This document shows positions 11,181-22,375 of a stretch of DNA of 64,000 bases, piece after piece; within the stretch, counting starts at the first letter, position 1; every line of letters begins with the position of its first letter. The stretch comes from Delphinus delphis (Eukaryota > Chordata > Mammalia > Artiodactyla > Delphinidae). The DNA lies in contig NC_082694.2 of NCBI RefSeq assembly GCF_949987515.2, positions 60,262,080 through 60,326,079 of the forward strand, read 5' to 3'. The position numbers and the translations under genes are program-made. A model generated the notes under the pieces. The model had not been told where the DNA came from. It saw only the letters and a program-made list of their open reading frames with translations, and searched no databases.

Positions 11181-12697
11181 AATAGACATAGTAGGATTTT
11201 TGACAAAGGAAGCAAGAATATACAATGGAGAAAAGACAGTCTCTTCAGTAAGTGGTGCTGAGAAAACTGGACAGCTACATGTAAAAGAATGAAATTAGAA
11301 CACTCCCTAACACCATACACAAAAATAAACTCAAAATGGATTAAAGACCTAAATGTAAGGCCAGACACTATCAAACTCTTAGAGGAAAACATAGGCAGAA
11401 CACTCTATGACATAAATCACAGCAAGATCCTTTTTGACCCACCTCCTAGAGAAATGGAAATTAAAAACAAAAATAAATAGATGGGACCTAATGAAACTTA
11501 AAAGCTTTTGCACAGCAAAGGAAACCATAAACAAGACGAAAAGACAACCCTCAGAATGGGAGGGTTTCTCCCGCAGAATGGGAGAAAATATTTGCAAGTG
11601 AAGCAACTGACAAAGGATTAATCTCCAAAATTTACAAGCAGCTCATGCAGCTCAATATCAAAAAAACAAACAACCCAATCCAAAAATGGGCAGAAGACCT
11701 AAATAGACATTTCTCCAAAGAAGATATACAGATTGCCAACAAACACATGAAAGGATGCTCAACATTACTAATCATTAGAGAAATGCAAATCAAAACTACA
11801 ATGAGATATCATCTCACACCAGTCAGAATGGCCATCATCAAAAAATCTAGAAACAATAAATCCTGGAGAGGGTGTGCAGAAAAGGGAACCCTCTTGTACT
11901 GTTGGTGGGAGTGTAAATTGATACTGCCACTATGGAGAACAGTATGGAGGTTCCTTAAAAAACTAAAAATAGAACTACCATATGACCCAGCAATCCCACT
12001 ACTGGGCATATACGCTGAGAAAACCATAATTCAAAAAGAGTCATGTACCACAGTGTTCATTGCAACTCTATTTACAATTGCCAGGACATGGGAAGCAACC
12101 TAACTGTCCATCGACAGATGAATGGATAAAGAAGATGTGGCACATATATGCAATGGAATATTACTCAGCCATAAAAAGAAACGAAATTGAACTATTTGTA
12201 GTGAGGTGGATGGACCTAGAGTCTGTCATACAGAGTGAAGTAAGTCAGAAAGAGAAAAACAAATACAGTATGCTAACACATATATATGGAATCTAAAAAA
12301 AAAAAAGAAAGAAATGGTTGTGAAGAACCTAGGGGTAGGACAGGAATAAAGACGTAGACGTAGAGAATGGACTTGAGGACACGGGGAGGGGGAAGGGTAA
12401 GCTGGGACAAAGTGGGAGAGTGGCATGGATTTATATACACACTACCAAATGTAAAATAGCTAGTGGGAAGCAGCCGCATAGCACAGGGAGATCAGCTCAG
12501 TGCTTTGTGACCACCTAGAGGGGTGGGATAGGGAGGGTGGGAGGGAGACTCAAGAGGAAGGAGATATGGGGATATATGTATATGTATAGCTGATTCACTT
12601 TGTTATAAAGCAGAAACAATGCGCCATTGTAAAGCAATTATACTCCAATAAAGATGTTAAAAAAAAGAAAAAAGAAAAAAAAATAGACATAGTAGGA
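11181..12697 (+). mobile_element. 5'-truncated LINE-1 with 16-bp target-site duplication
   Basis: A LINE-1 of about 1.48 kb (11197-12681) holding the 3' third of ORF2 and the full 3' UTR. The flanking 16-bp repeats AATAGACATAGTAGGA at 11181-11196 and 12682-12697 are identical. The 3' end has 'caattatactccaataaaga' and an A-rich tail with scattered Gs. It is a dead copy: the 5' end is missing and ORF2 is frameshifted. The same 3' UTR type recurs antisense at 34.9, 36.6 and 40.2 kb. Confidence 0.97.
11203..12296 (+). pseudogene. LINE-1 ORF2 C-terminal remnant
   Basis: This encodes the part of ORF2p after the reverse transcriptase core. It begins at the '[14 protein letters not shown]'-like segment and ends at the usual '...MLTHIYGI' region with a stop near 12296. 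ORF2p is the endonuclease/reverse transcriptase that copies LINE-1 and, in trans, SINE RNAs. The frame is broken: a 22-bp duplication puts CAGAATGGGAG at both 11552-11562 and 11574-11584, and a stop lies near 11478. The copy at 33.3 kb lacks this duplication. Open frames at 11289-11480, 11645-12103 and 12060-12296 are pieces of the same ORF. Confidence 0.93.
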
Positions 12698-13860
12698 GCT
12701 TACATACAGGGGGCTCAAGCTCAGAGTCTCACTGATTCCTACCTCATCTTTATGACCAATAAAGGACCAGAACTTTTATTTCTGATAGAAGGTCTCAGGA
12801 ATATTCCCAACATCATGCTGGGAGTCCACAGTCAAGCTTGGGACCAAATCTCTCAGTCCTTGACCTCCATCACTCCATTTGGCCATGTGGAGAGAACAGG
12901 GTTATCTCATCACATCTAATCAGTTTTTCAGAGACCTCTAAATTGTTCTGGAGCAAATAATGCTTAGGAAAGGGGATACAGAAGCAGGAAGGATGGAAAC
13001 AAGATATTTCAGGGTAGGCTGAACTGACTACTGCAGACCTGACCCTGTCTGGGTCAACATCTCAGAAGAACTGTGGTCTGAAGGGGCTCAGACAATCCCT
13101 GAAGAACTTCACAACCAATGTGAAATGTCCGAAGCAACCTGCTCTTCTCTGAGCAGGGAAAGCCACTGGGTACTTCTCAGACCCCCGGTAGTTCTGATCT
13201 TGGACTTCCTCATCGGTGGGGGGAAAAGACTGAAGTGACTTCACGCAGTGGAGACCCGACCACGTTCTCCCTGCAGGCCCAAAAGATGCTGGCTTTAGAG
13301 AAATTAATCCATGGGCCAATGGGAAAATGCTAGTAAAATATTCCCACATATATCCACTTGTCCTTAAGCACAGTGAGATTAGTAACGGGGGTCACAAGTC
13401 ACTTGTGAAGTGTAAGGGGTGCAGATTGCTGTGTAGATTCTAAGCTTCCTCCCAGTGGCTAAGATCCGTTTTTGTTAGGTCTCTCTCACCCTCCCATCCT
13501 GTTCTCTTGGCCAACAGCAGAGATAAGGCAAAGGAGTCGGGACAGCAGAAATGGCTGTTTGTTTCTGAGCTCTGCTTTTTCTGCACAATCCCATTGCCTA
13601 TGAGGGCAGCCAGGAGAAAGGGAGGGGCGGCAGGCTGGGGGCGCCCCTTGCTCAGAGCTGTGGTGTGCAGTCCCCCTATCCAGCCCACAGGCAGTCAGCA
13701 GAATTTATGGGGACTCCTAGGGGACTCCAGAGGAAAGCACACCTGCTGGAAAGGTCACCAGGAATAAGGAAATCTGGCTCCAGTACTGAAAGGCTGCATG
13801 AATTTAGGCAGATTAATAAATTAATATATTTGTCTCAATTTACAATATGCTTTCAAAAGT
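12698..13860. other. Unassigned intergenic DNA
   Basis: No gene or confident repeat is visible. Overlapping opposite-strand frames near 13.4-13.8 kb reflect locally higher GC rather than coding. Confidence 0.45.
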
Positions 13861-13865
13861 AGTTT

Positions 13866-13978
13866 TGAATTAATCCTCCCAAGCCTGCTGTGACATATGT
13901 GACAAATGACGTTGTTACTATCTAAGATGAAGAAGCTGAGGTTCAGAGAGGCAAAGTAATTTGCCCAAAGAGAATCTG
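13866..13978 (-). repeat. MIR SINE fragment (antisense)
   Basis: Antisense MIR core: 'taatcctcccaagcctgctg', 'aagatgaagaagctgaggtt', 'cagagaggcaaagtaatttg' and 'cccaaag'. Confidence 0.75.
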
Positions 13979-14055
13979 CTGTCTCCAACTCCCTCTGTCT
14001 TTCCTACCACCCCTTATACATGAAGTTCTCTGAGTCTGAGCTGCAGCACCATTGA

Positions 14056-14290
14056 AATAATGACAGTTTGGGGTCTTCCCTGGTGGCGCAGTGGTTGAGA
14101 GTCCACCTGCCGACGCAGGGGACGCGGGTTCGTGCCCCGGTCTGGGAGGATCCCACATGCCGCGGAGCGGCTGGGCCCGTGAGCCACGGCCGCTGAGCCT
14201 GCGCGTCCGGAGCCTGTGCTCCACAACGGGAGAGGCCACAGCAGTGAGAGGCCCGTGTACCGCAAAAAAAAATAATAATAATGACAATTT
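14056..14290 (+). mobile_element. CHR-1 SINE with 14-bp target-site duplication
   Basis: A full-length CHR-1 (14070-14276). Box A is TGGCGCAGTGG and box B is GGTTCGTGCCC at 14127-14137. The tail is A-rich with AAT units. The flanking repeats AATAATGACAGTTT (14056-14069) and AATAATGACAATTT (14277-14290) differ by one base. It landed just 5' of the MIR at 14.3 kb. Confidence 0.96.
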
Positions 14291-14445
14291 TACTGGGCAC
14301 TTTCTCTGTGTGAGGTAAGCACGCTACCGTGTTATCTCATTTAATCCTTAAAATAACCTATGGGCAGGAGCTACTTTTATCCCTGTTTACAGATGAGAGA
14401 ACTGGGGCTTAGAGAGATCAGAAACCCACCCCAGCCAAAGCCCAT
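14288..14445 (-). repeat. MIR SINE (antisense copy)
   Basis: The antisense order is clear: 'actgggcactttctctgtgt', 'tgttatctcatttaatcctt', 'tttacagatgagagaactgg' and 'ggcttagagagatcag'. A young CHR-1 SINE abuts its left side. Confidence 0.85.
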
Positions 14446-16190
14446 TCTTAGCCACCTTGCTGTATAAGTTCCCATCCATAATTGGAATGATTTTTCCCAC
14501 CCACTGACCTCACCAGGTAACACTGAAGACAAAATTAGATGATAGATGTGAAAACACTTTTTGAAAGTTAAACGTGTGTGGCATAAAATAAGGAAAAATT
14601 AAAATCTCAACTCCTGCAGATCTTATACTGTAACAAAGGCCAAACTAACTCCCAAGAAACTGACACAACCACAAGTCCTCGCTGACATAAAGTGGCAGAG
14701 CTGGCTGCAAAAAGAAGTCACAAAGGGAAGATGCAGGAGCTGAGAAGCACCAGTCCTGGCGGACTTCCTGAAAGAGGTGACTTTTGCTTAAGTTCTCTGC
14801 AATAATGCAGGCACAGAATGTAAGAGAAGAGAGGCCAGCAGGGCCAGCAGAAACACTGGCCAGCAGGGCCAGGCTGCCCTGTCCCCAGGAAGGTAGGCAG
14901 GAGTCCAGGCAGGGATGGAGATTCTGATAGGAGTGAGTGGAAGGGAGCAATGCTCTTGATGCCATAGCAACGAGTGTGTGTACGTGTCTCTGTGTGTGTG
15001 TGACAGTCAGGGCCACTCACCCCCACCCTGGGCAGTGTCACGCACAATAGCTCCCACGTTATCTTAAACACAGACCCAAACTCATCTTCTGCTGAGCACT
15101 TCTTGCTGCCGCAGTCTTCGATCCCCCGCAAAATCAAAATACACTCTGATCTTGGTGCAGACTCGTGCTCTCACTTGCGGGCCTTTTCCATGGACTTTTA
15201 TGTCTCTGTTTACTTCGTGTGTTTCGTGAGTGGCTCATGCCTTTAAAGGAAATGCACCAACCTCGGCCTGTCATTATGGCCCTTTGCTGGCCACTGGCTG
15301 CACTCAGCCCGCTCCTGGGATGGGTAAGCCTGGACTTTTAATTTGCTGTGACAGGAGATAATTGCTGCTTGAGTTTCCACCTCTGAAAATAAACCAGGGT
15401 GGTGCTTCCCGGCTGGGAATCCACAGAGGCAAGCTCACCCCTGGAGCCTGTGCCAGTGGAGGCTTAGCCAGGGCTAGAATGGCTGGTCTCAATGTCCCTC
15501 ACCCCTTTCCTTTTCTGCATTTCAGAACATACAATTACTGTTTTCTTTAAGAGCTCAAGATGGCAAAGTTAAGAACGTTCAGGGAGACTTTCTGATATCG
15601 TATGCAAGAATTCCAGAGGTGGGATTCTGTGAAATCTCAGACTCTGGAGATACTAACCTTTCCACTCAGGCCTAATCCCCAGTTACAGCTCCGTTCAAGT
15701 TCAAGCACATCATAGCCCACCAGGGCTGTACTCCACGCCTTTTTCCTTCTTTTTTAAAATACATCATGCATAGGAATATCTCTGTCCCACCAATCAAAGC
15801 ACTCAGAATTGCAAGTCAGGTTATGGGTTTTTGATTAATGGGCAAGACCCTTCTCACCTCTAAAATGAAGCAGCTAGAGAGGACGTTCTAAGGTTCCTTC
15901 CAGCTCAGGGATCCACTTACCTTGAACTCCATTCCCCGACTTGTTTCACTATAACCAACCTGTGCAAGGTACTGCGAAGCCTGAGTGGGTCATACAAGTT
16001 CATATGGTATAAAGATGTCTGGGGATCGTACATTTTAGCCATGGCTTAGCACTAACATAATACAGAAGGAGAACTAAAGGTGGGGAAGCTCAGAGTGGTC
16101 GAGAAGAATGAATCCATGAGGACCCTGCCCCATGTGCACGGTGCCCTGTAAAAGGTCCCTCCTGTGCTCCAGGTCTCTGCTCAAATACTG
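14446..16190. other. Unassigned DNA with small internal repeats
   Basis: No gene is visible. Overlapping minus-strand frames at 14.6-15.1 kb (123 and 139 codons) have no family resemblance. A GT-rich tract lies at 14974-15003, and a duplicated GGCCAGCAGGGCCAG unit at 14833-14872. A short MIR-like tail ('aaaatgaagcagctagagag' then 'aggttccttccagctcaggg') is near 15861-15911. Confidence 0.4.
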
Positions 16191-16194
16191 TCCC

Positions 16195-16330
16195 TCTCCC
16201 TCTACTCATTAGCTGTGTGACCTTGGGAAAATTACTTAACCTCTCTTAGTGTCCCCATCTATAACATGGGAAGGATAACAGACCCGCCTCACTGAGCTGT
16301 CCTGAGGTTTAAGGCAGATCTCATAAGTGT
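16195..16330 (+). repeat. MIR SINE (sense copy)
   Basis: This is among the best preserved MIR cores in the window: 'attagctgtgtgaccttggg', 'aaaattacttaacctctctt' and 'agtgtccccatctataacat', followed by 'gtcctgaggtttaaggcaga'. Confidence 0.9.
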
Positions 16331-16331
16331 G

Positions 16332-16735
16332 GTGGTCATCTGTGCATCACTAACAATGCTCACCTTCCTCCTTTTGGGTACATGGTCAAACAGCATTTCC
16401 CTGTCCTTTGAAGTCGGACTTAACCATGGGACTCGGTTTGGCCAATGAAATGAGAGCAGAAGTATTCTGTGTTGCTCTATGCAGAAGCATTTAATAGCCA
16501 ATGAAAGACACAATTGTGCTCCCTTCTTGCCATGGCAACCAGCAATGTCATAGATGGAACAGGTAGAAGCTCTTTTATTCTAGGTCAGCATATGAAGAAA
16601 TGTGGAGCAGAGCCCCCCAGCCAACTGCAGTAGACATTTAATGAGACTGAGAAGTAAATTTTTACTTGCTACTAAGATTTTGGGGTTGTTTGTTACCACA
16701 GCATAAACTAGCTACTAGCTTACCCTGACTATAAC
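16332..16735 (+). repeat. MaLR-type LTR-like repeat
   Basis: It resembles an old mammalian LTR-type repeat: 'ggtttggccaatgaaatgag', 'agcagaagtattctgtgttg', 'tgtggagcagagccccccag' and the terminal 'gattttggggttgtttgtta' then 'ccacagcataaactagctac'. No coding sequence is visible. Assignment to MaLR rests on the 3' end pattern and is tentative. Confidence 0.55.
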
Positions 16736-16870
16736 AATATATATGAAGCAACTAACATAGTCCTTAGAATGTAGTAACATCATAATAAATGACAGTTCCC
16801 AACATGATTCTTACAGCAAAGGCCAGGACTACTATTTTTGGAAGCAACCACACAGAATCTAACACAGTTC

Positions 16871-16916
16871 TGAGCAAATGCTTGTACCCGCTTTGAGCAA
16901 ATGCTTGTACACACTT
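16871..16916 (+). repeat. 23-bp tandem duplication
   Basis: Two adjacent 23-bp units (16871-16893 and 16894-16916) share TGAGCAAATGCTTGTAC exactly, with small differences in the last six bases. It is a local duplication, possibly polymorphic, with no gene context. Confidence 0.9.
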
Positions 16917-17685
16917 TTGTAGTGAAAGAGAAAGAATTCAGAAATCATTGGAGGCTATCAGAACCTGGGGAAACGTTGTATCCAAGAAAACAGAAACCCT
17001 TTCCAGCAACCAGAGAGGGAGTATCACTATTTGGTGCAGGTGTAGAGTCAAATCATTATGTACCTGGGTTTTCACCAACCAGAAGGCAGGTGGTAGAACA
17101 ACTGGTTTCTGTCCCCACTTCAATGAAGTTATTTCTGAGGCATAAGCCTAACACATCCTCTGCTCAGAGTAACAACTAACAGATGCTGGGGACTTGATTC
17201 CAATATTTGGTATTGATTACTTAGTGCCGACACCAAAATCTTTGTTCATATCAACACATGTCAGAGCAATATTTTTTCTTATTAAACTCAGTAAGTTATA
17301 AAACCATAGGAATCCAATTTACTTTCAAGTAAAGGCAGCCAGAGTTAAAGAACCTGGTCATTCTTTCCCAGGGAGTCCCTGGTGACAAAGCAGTTTAGGA
17401 CCAGTATAGAAGAGGCAACACGGTTAAAATTAAAAGTTAAAATTAAAGTTAAAATCATGATCTCGGGTGCCCACGAGACATAGGTTTGCATCCCAATTCC
17501 TTCACTTAACTTTAAGACGGTATGTGTTCAAGAACTTAGAACTGTTTCTGATACATAGACAATAGTCAGTAAATACAAGTCTCATCATGTACAATGTGTT
17601 GGTTGATAATTTTTCACATTTATATTATTGCTTTAGTCATTTATTCATTCAAAAAATATTTGTTTCAACTTTTCTCTGGGCCATG
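16917..17685. other. Unassigned intergenic DNA
   Basis: No gene is visible. A short low-complexity block of GTTAAAATTAA-type units is at 17423-17455. The overlapping frames near 16.9-17.2 kb are shadows of each other. Confidence 0.4.
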
Positions 17686-17689
17686 ACTT

Positions 17690-17832
17690 CATTTCATCTT
17701 CCAGGAAACTCTATGAGGTCGGTAATATTGTTCTAATTTATAAGTGATTAAATTGAGGCACAGAGACAATAAGAATCTTGAGATGATGTAGCTAGTTAAG
17801 TGAAAGAATTGGTCAAGTGAAACCCAGATCTT
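17690..17832 (-). repeat. MIR SINE (antisense copy)
   Basis: Antisense MIR: 'tttcatcttccaggaaactc', 'tatgaggtcggtaatattgt', 'ttaaattgaggcacagagac' and 'tgatgtagctagttaagtga'. Confidence 0.75.
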
Positions 17833-20420
17833 AAATAAAGAAGTCTAACATAGTCACAGTCATAGAGAAGTGGATCTTGTGAGTAAATTCCAAAAAATCT
17901 ACAGAGCTCCTAGAAAAGGAGAAGTTGTTCTTTTAATACCACCCAACTCACTCTGAAGCCCAGTGAGTTTGAACTTGATAGAGATATTTATTATAGAAAG
18001 GTATGCTGATAAGGAGTGAGTCATCCCCTGAGCATAAATACCATCTGTGCAGGGAATGTGTGGTTAAATAGGGAAAGTGACTCCCCTGGAGGCCATGGAG
18101 ATCCAACATGGCAGGTGAGGACCAGCATCCCCAGAGGTCTCCAGAAGGAGGATGCAAACCTGGGTCTCTAAACCAATTCTTGAACACAAGTTTAAAGCTT
18201 ATCCAGTAAGTTAAACACAATCTCAGGCATCTTACCTTCTCATGCAGGCATCCTGGTGACTACTGGGGTTCCTGACTGTGCTCAGGAACAAGTGTGCACA
18301 TCCTCTGGTCAAGCCCTGGGAGGAAGGGAGCCAGAGCTCTAGGACAGAGCCTGCTTCCCAGCCACTCAGCTGCTGCACCTGCTGGGTCCCCGTCAGATGC
18401 TGCCTCTGCGTTCACCAGAAGATGTGGAGACGGCCCTTCTCTCCCAAATCTCACAAGACCCCTCATGAGTGGAGCGCCTTCAGCCTCTGACTTAGTCTGT
18501 GATTCCTGTGGAGACAGCAGAGCCGAGAGTGGGCCCCTTTCCTTGGCCTCGCTCAAGTCCACCCACCTAAGCAATTCTCATCCTTCATCCAAACAAAAGG
18601 GCTTGTGCACATCAATTCCTTCAAATAATGCCTGGGACTGGGGAAATGATCTCCTTCAGGGTGGTTCCGTAATGCATCATGCAAACCGGGAAATGCTGGA
18701 GAGTGCAAACGCAGATGAGGTGGGACTCTAGAACAACAGGCATAAAGCGGGACTGTCCCGGGAAGACTGGGGGCTTCTGTCCATGCTTGCTCCCCATCAA
18801 ACCAGTCTCTGGGGGCCCTGCTGCAAATTCTGGGGACTCAACATTTGACTGGTGCTATGTTTACATTTACTGGCAAAAATATGAAAAACAGAACCATGGG
18901 GAAATTCCAGCTGCCTGCCTAGAAATATGACAAGCTCCCAGAGATTTAAACGAAGAAGTGGGTTTAGGGGTTTGAATATCTACCAGATTGACCCAACCAC
19001 CATGGAAACCAGAGCCCCCGGTTTAGGAGACAGCTGCCTATAGCCCGGTTGGTGGCATTTTGGGGAACAGAAGGAGGAAATCCTCTCAGTCAAGGATGCT
19101 TGCCCTCATTTGTACTGATTTGCTGCTGCTCATTAAAGGGATCTTATTTAAAACTAGAGTCATCTGTTTCCTCTTTGCGTCTTGAACAAGATTCCTCCCT
19201 GGACTACAGAGTAAGTACAATGTTTGTAAACAGTTGTCTTTAGGCTGGCACAGCAACCTTCCCCTTATGCAACTGAGTTTTCTCTGAAAAGACAGCTGTT
19301 TAAAGCCCAGTCTAACACTTGCTGACTTTATTGTGCTGTATCCATGGGGAAATCACAGTCACCGGTTTGAACAGGCTAATCAAGACCTATGGATTGCTGT
19401 CTTCATGAATAGTCACTTTCCCAGAGATCAAAGCCACGTGGCTGGGGAGACCGACGTTCAGCCACTTTTCTTGCATCCTTTTCTGATCAAAATGATTTAC
19501 TACTTGAATGTCATAATCAGCTCAAGGTCTTTTTACTTCCGTGTTTTGTAGCACACTATTGAGTACTGGATGATTTAGCAATTTCAGCCTATTAAGTCTT
19601 TATGAGGCTTAATCTGCCTTATAAACAGTCCTGTGATTAAAAAATAAAAAATCTTTATCAGCATCTATGGAGTGGGAGGAGTTAAGAGCTTTAAAAATCC
19701 AAAAATGCCTCATTCAACCTCATCTTGCTGTAACCTGGGGAAAGACAAGCACGTTGTGATGAGGAAACACAGGCCTGGGGCCCTGATGGAACGGAGCTGA
19801 GTGAGGCACAGTCTCACAGCACGTGCAGTGAGGAACCACAGGGATGCTTCCACACCACTTCTCAGAGCAGGGGGCTCTGGGGCACTGGCTCTTGTCCCTG
19901 GGCGCCCCCTCCTAACTATGGGAAGGAGACTCCCACAGAGAACCTTCTAGGGCAAGGCCCAGATGTCAGGGCTCCTGTGATCTCCTTGCTAACCTCAGAG
20001 AACAAACCACAGGGGTCTAAGCATGTGGATCTCTTTCGAGGCTGCCCTTGCCGGGAGAAGTGTCTGTTCTGAGTCGGTACCTGCTCCCCCAATCCAGGCG
20101 AGCTGGGCACTAGGGTGGGGCCGGGCATGCTGGCAGCAGCTCGATGCAGAAGCCACTGCGGACCAGCTCTCCCGGCTGCTATGACCACAGACCCCTGGGA
20201 GCTCCATGGTGTTAACTCTCCCCCACGCCTCACAGCTGCCCTGCAATCTTCCTGGATACCACTCGAAGCCTTGCACTGAGCACGCCTCCCTTCACCTTTG
20301 CCCTGACACCTGATGTCCCAGGGCCTGACCCGGCCTGTCTGGCCTCCTCTTGATAGTGCCTCCCCTGTAGTGTGTATTCAGCATCCAGGCCGGCAAGCTA
20401 CCAGGTGGCTTCCAAAGGGA
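17833..20420. other. Repeat-poor unassigned DNA
   Basis: About 2.6 kb with almost no recognisable repeat and moderately high GC in parts. The frames (up to 145 codons at 18294-18731) overlap frames on the other strand and have no recognisable domain. The AT-rich stretch at 19560-19650 is flanked by unique sequence and could be a conserved noncoding element, but this cannot be shown without alignment. Confidence 0.4.
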
Positions 20421-20470
20421 CTGCCTGACACCGAGCAGTGGCTCAATAAATATTGGGAAGATGAATGAAG
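20300..20470 (+). repeat. Possible L2 LINE 3' tail
   Basis: The end 'gagcagtggctcaataaata' followed by 'ttgggaagatgaatgaagga' resembles the L2 3' terminus. The body is too diverged for a firm call. Confidence 0.45.
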
Positions 20471-22195
20471 GAAGGAATACGTGATGAAATTCTAGTTCTG
20501 CTTCCCCTTGGGGAGCAGAATCTGCTTCCTCTTGACTCAGACGGGAAGGGTGACGGGAGTGGCTTGAGCCACCCACTGCCCACTCCAGCCTGGAGACTCT
20601 GGGACAAGAGACCAGTATCAAGGGAGCAACGCAGGCTCCCTGCTCTGGACACTTTCTCCAGAGCTCCTGCCAGAGGGCCAGGGTGACACTCTCCTGCGTG
20701 GATGAGGGAGGAAGAAGCGTTTCCTCCAAAGCCCTGGCTAAGTGCAAGCAACCCCAGCACTTCTCTACTCGGAGCCTGGGACATGTTGAGGACATAATGG
20801 GCATACGTGATGACTCTCTGAGCTCCCAAACCGGTCGTCTCTGATGATGATCCTCTTAACTAAATGATCCTTGCCACTGTTGCTTAGGTTCAAAGAAAAG
20901 GGGTTTCCACATACCCAAACCAACGTTACAAGGTAAGGCCAGTAGCGCCTTACCTGCCAATAAGCCCGGTCGGCCCACCTTAAAGACAGAACTTCACGGA
21001 AACTGGGAGTGGAGATGTGTTAAACCAGACGTCGTCTGAATCCTCCAAAAATTGTTATAACCAGACTCACTCTGCAAAGTCTGATAAGTGCCAGAGATGG
21101 AAAGGGGGGTCTGGGTGGTGTCACAGTCTGTTATATGGCTGCAATACAGCTTATGTGTCCCTGACTTTTCTAAAAGTTAATTCTCAAGACAAGGAGTCCA
21201 GGTGAGTGCCTGGCAATGGCACGGGCTCTGGAATCGTTGTTGATGGACTGACCTGGCATACCTGTCCCAGCTGCTCAGATACCTGGCGGTGCAACACAGT
21301 CTTCTCAGAGGCCAAGACGGATCCCATCCATGAATCTAACCCACTTAGGCGCCCCTCCATTTCAGACATCCATGGCCCGTGTAGGCCGGAAGACAAGTTC
21401 TGAATGGTCGTGTAACTGTGTTTGCTGTTAAAAAGAGCAAACCCTGGACTCTAGCTCAGAAGCCATTTCCTTCCTTGTGGACAAGTGGGCTCTACATCGG
21501 GAAGCAAGCCTCTTCCTTCCCTGGAGCATTCATAGTCAGGGGCTTCTAGGGGAGATCATATTACAGAAACTCCAAAATGATCAGAAATGCCTTCAGCCGC
21601 TCTCGGGTTCAGTCTAACCCAAAGGGATGGCTCAGAACAGGTGTGTTAACACCCATGCTCGTGTGTGCACTGGGCAGCTCAAGGAGCCTTGGGCAGCAAG
21701 TGCAGGCACACCTGGCAGAAGCCACATTGACAGGTGAGATGGGTCTGGAGCCAGGGCAACAGAAGATGACGCTGTGGAGCCTCAGGCTGACTTCAGAAAT
21801 ACCCACCTCCCGCCCACAGCCCAGCTACTCAGCTTGACCCGCAGGGCATCTACAGGGAATCTTACCAGTGTTTTCCGGAGATGGTATTTGTCACACACTG
21901 GCATTTCCTACACTCCTCCTCTCACTGACTGCATCTCTAGGGGCTGCTGGGAGTTCCCTGACCAAGCTGCCCAGGATGGAGAGTCAGCAGGCTGGCATCC
22001 TTAAGGAGGTGGTGTTTAGCTCTGACTTGGGAGTTTCTGGGACTCAGCATTCCCTCTCCCCTGCCATACCAAAACCCCAAGATCACTTTTCCTAAGAAAA
22101 AAAGAGCTTCTCCAGAACATTCCAGTCTTAGCTCCTTCTGATGTCCCTGTCATGCAGGCAGTCCCTGAGTGACAGCATTCACCATCACTTCACTT
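20471..22195. other. Repeat-poor unassigned DNA
   Basis: No gene, RNA gene or confident repeat is visible. Minus-strand frames of 170 and 128 codons (20292-20804 and 20443-20829) overlap each other and include the L2-like tail in antisense, so they are not taken as genes. Confidence 0.4.
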
Positions 22196-22197
22196 AC

Positions 22198-22375
22198 AGT
22201 GGCACTGGTCTGGTTGCATAAAGATCACTAAGGAGTCCAGTGAAAATCCAGATTCCTGAGCCTCACTCAAGACACTTCCTGGGGTGGAGGTGGGACGAAG
22301 GGAACAGCAACCTATATTCAGACACGTCCCCAGGTGCTCCTAAGACAGCGCTAGGACAGGGACTCACTAACAATT
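22198..22375 (+). repeat. MER5A-like hAT DNA transposon relic
   Basis: It has the general layout of the non-autonomous hAT element MER5A: 'ccagattcctgagcctcact', a central 'ggggtggaggtgg'-like block and 'ccaggtgctcctaagacagc'. It is diverged and lacks coding capacity. Confidence 0.5.

Noticed and set aside
14056..14300. CpG island near 14.1 kb
   Set aside because: The CpG content is confined to the CHR-1 SINE body and disappears at its edges. The same is true of the other SINE copies.
20292..20829. Overlapping 170- and 128-codon minus-strand frames as exons
   Set aside because: The two frames overlap in different phases, part of the DNA is an L2-like tail, and neither translation resembles a known family.
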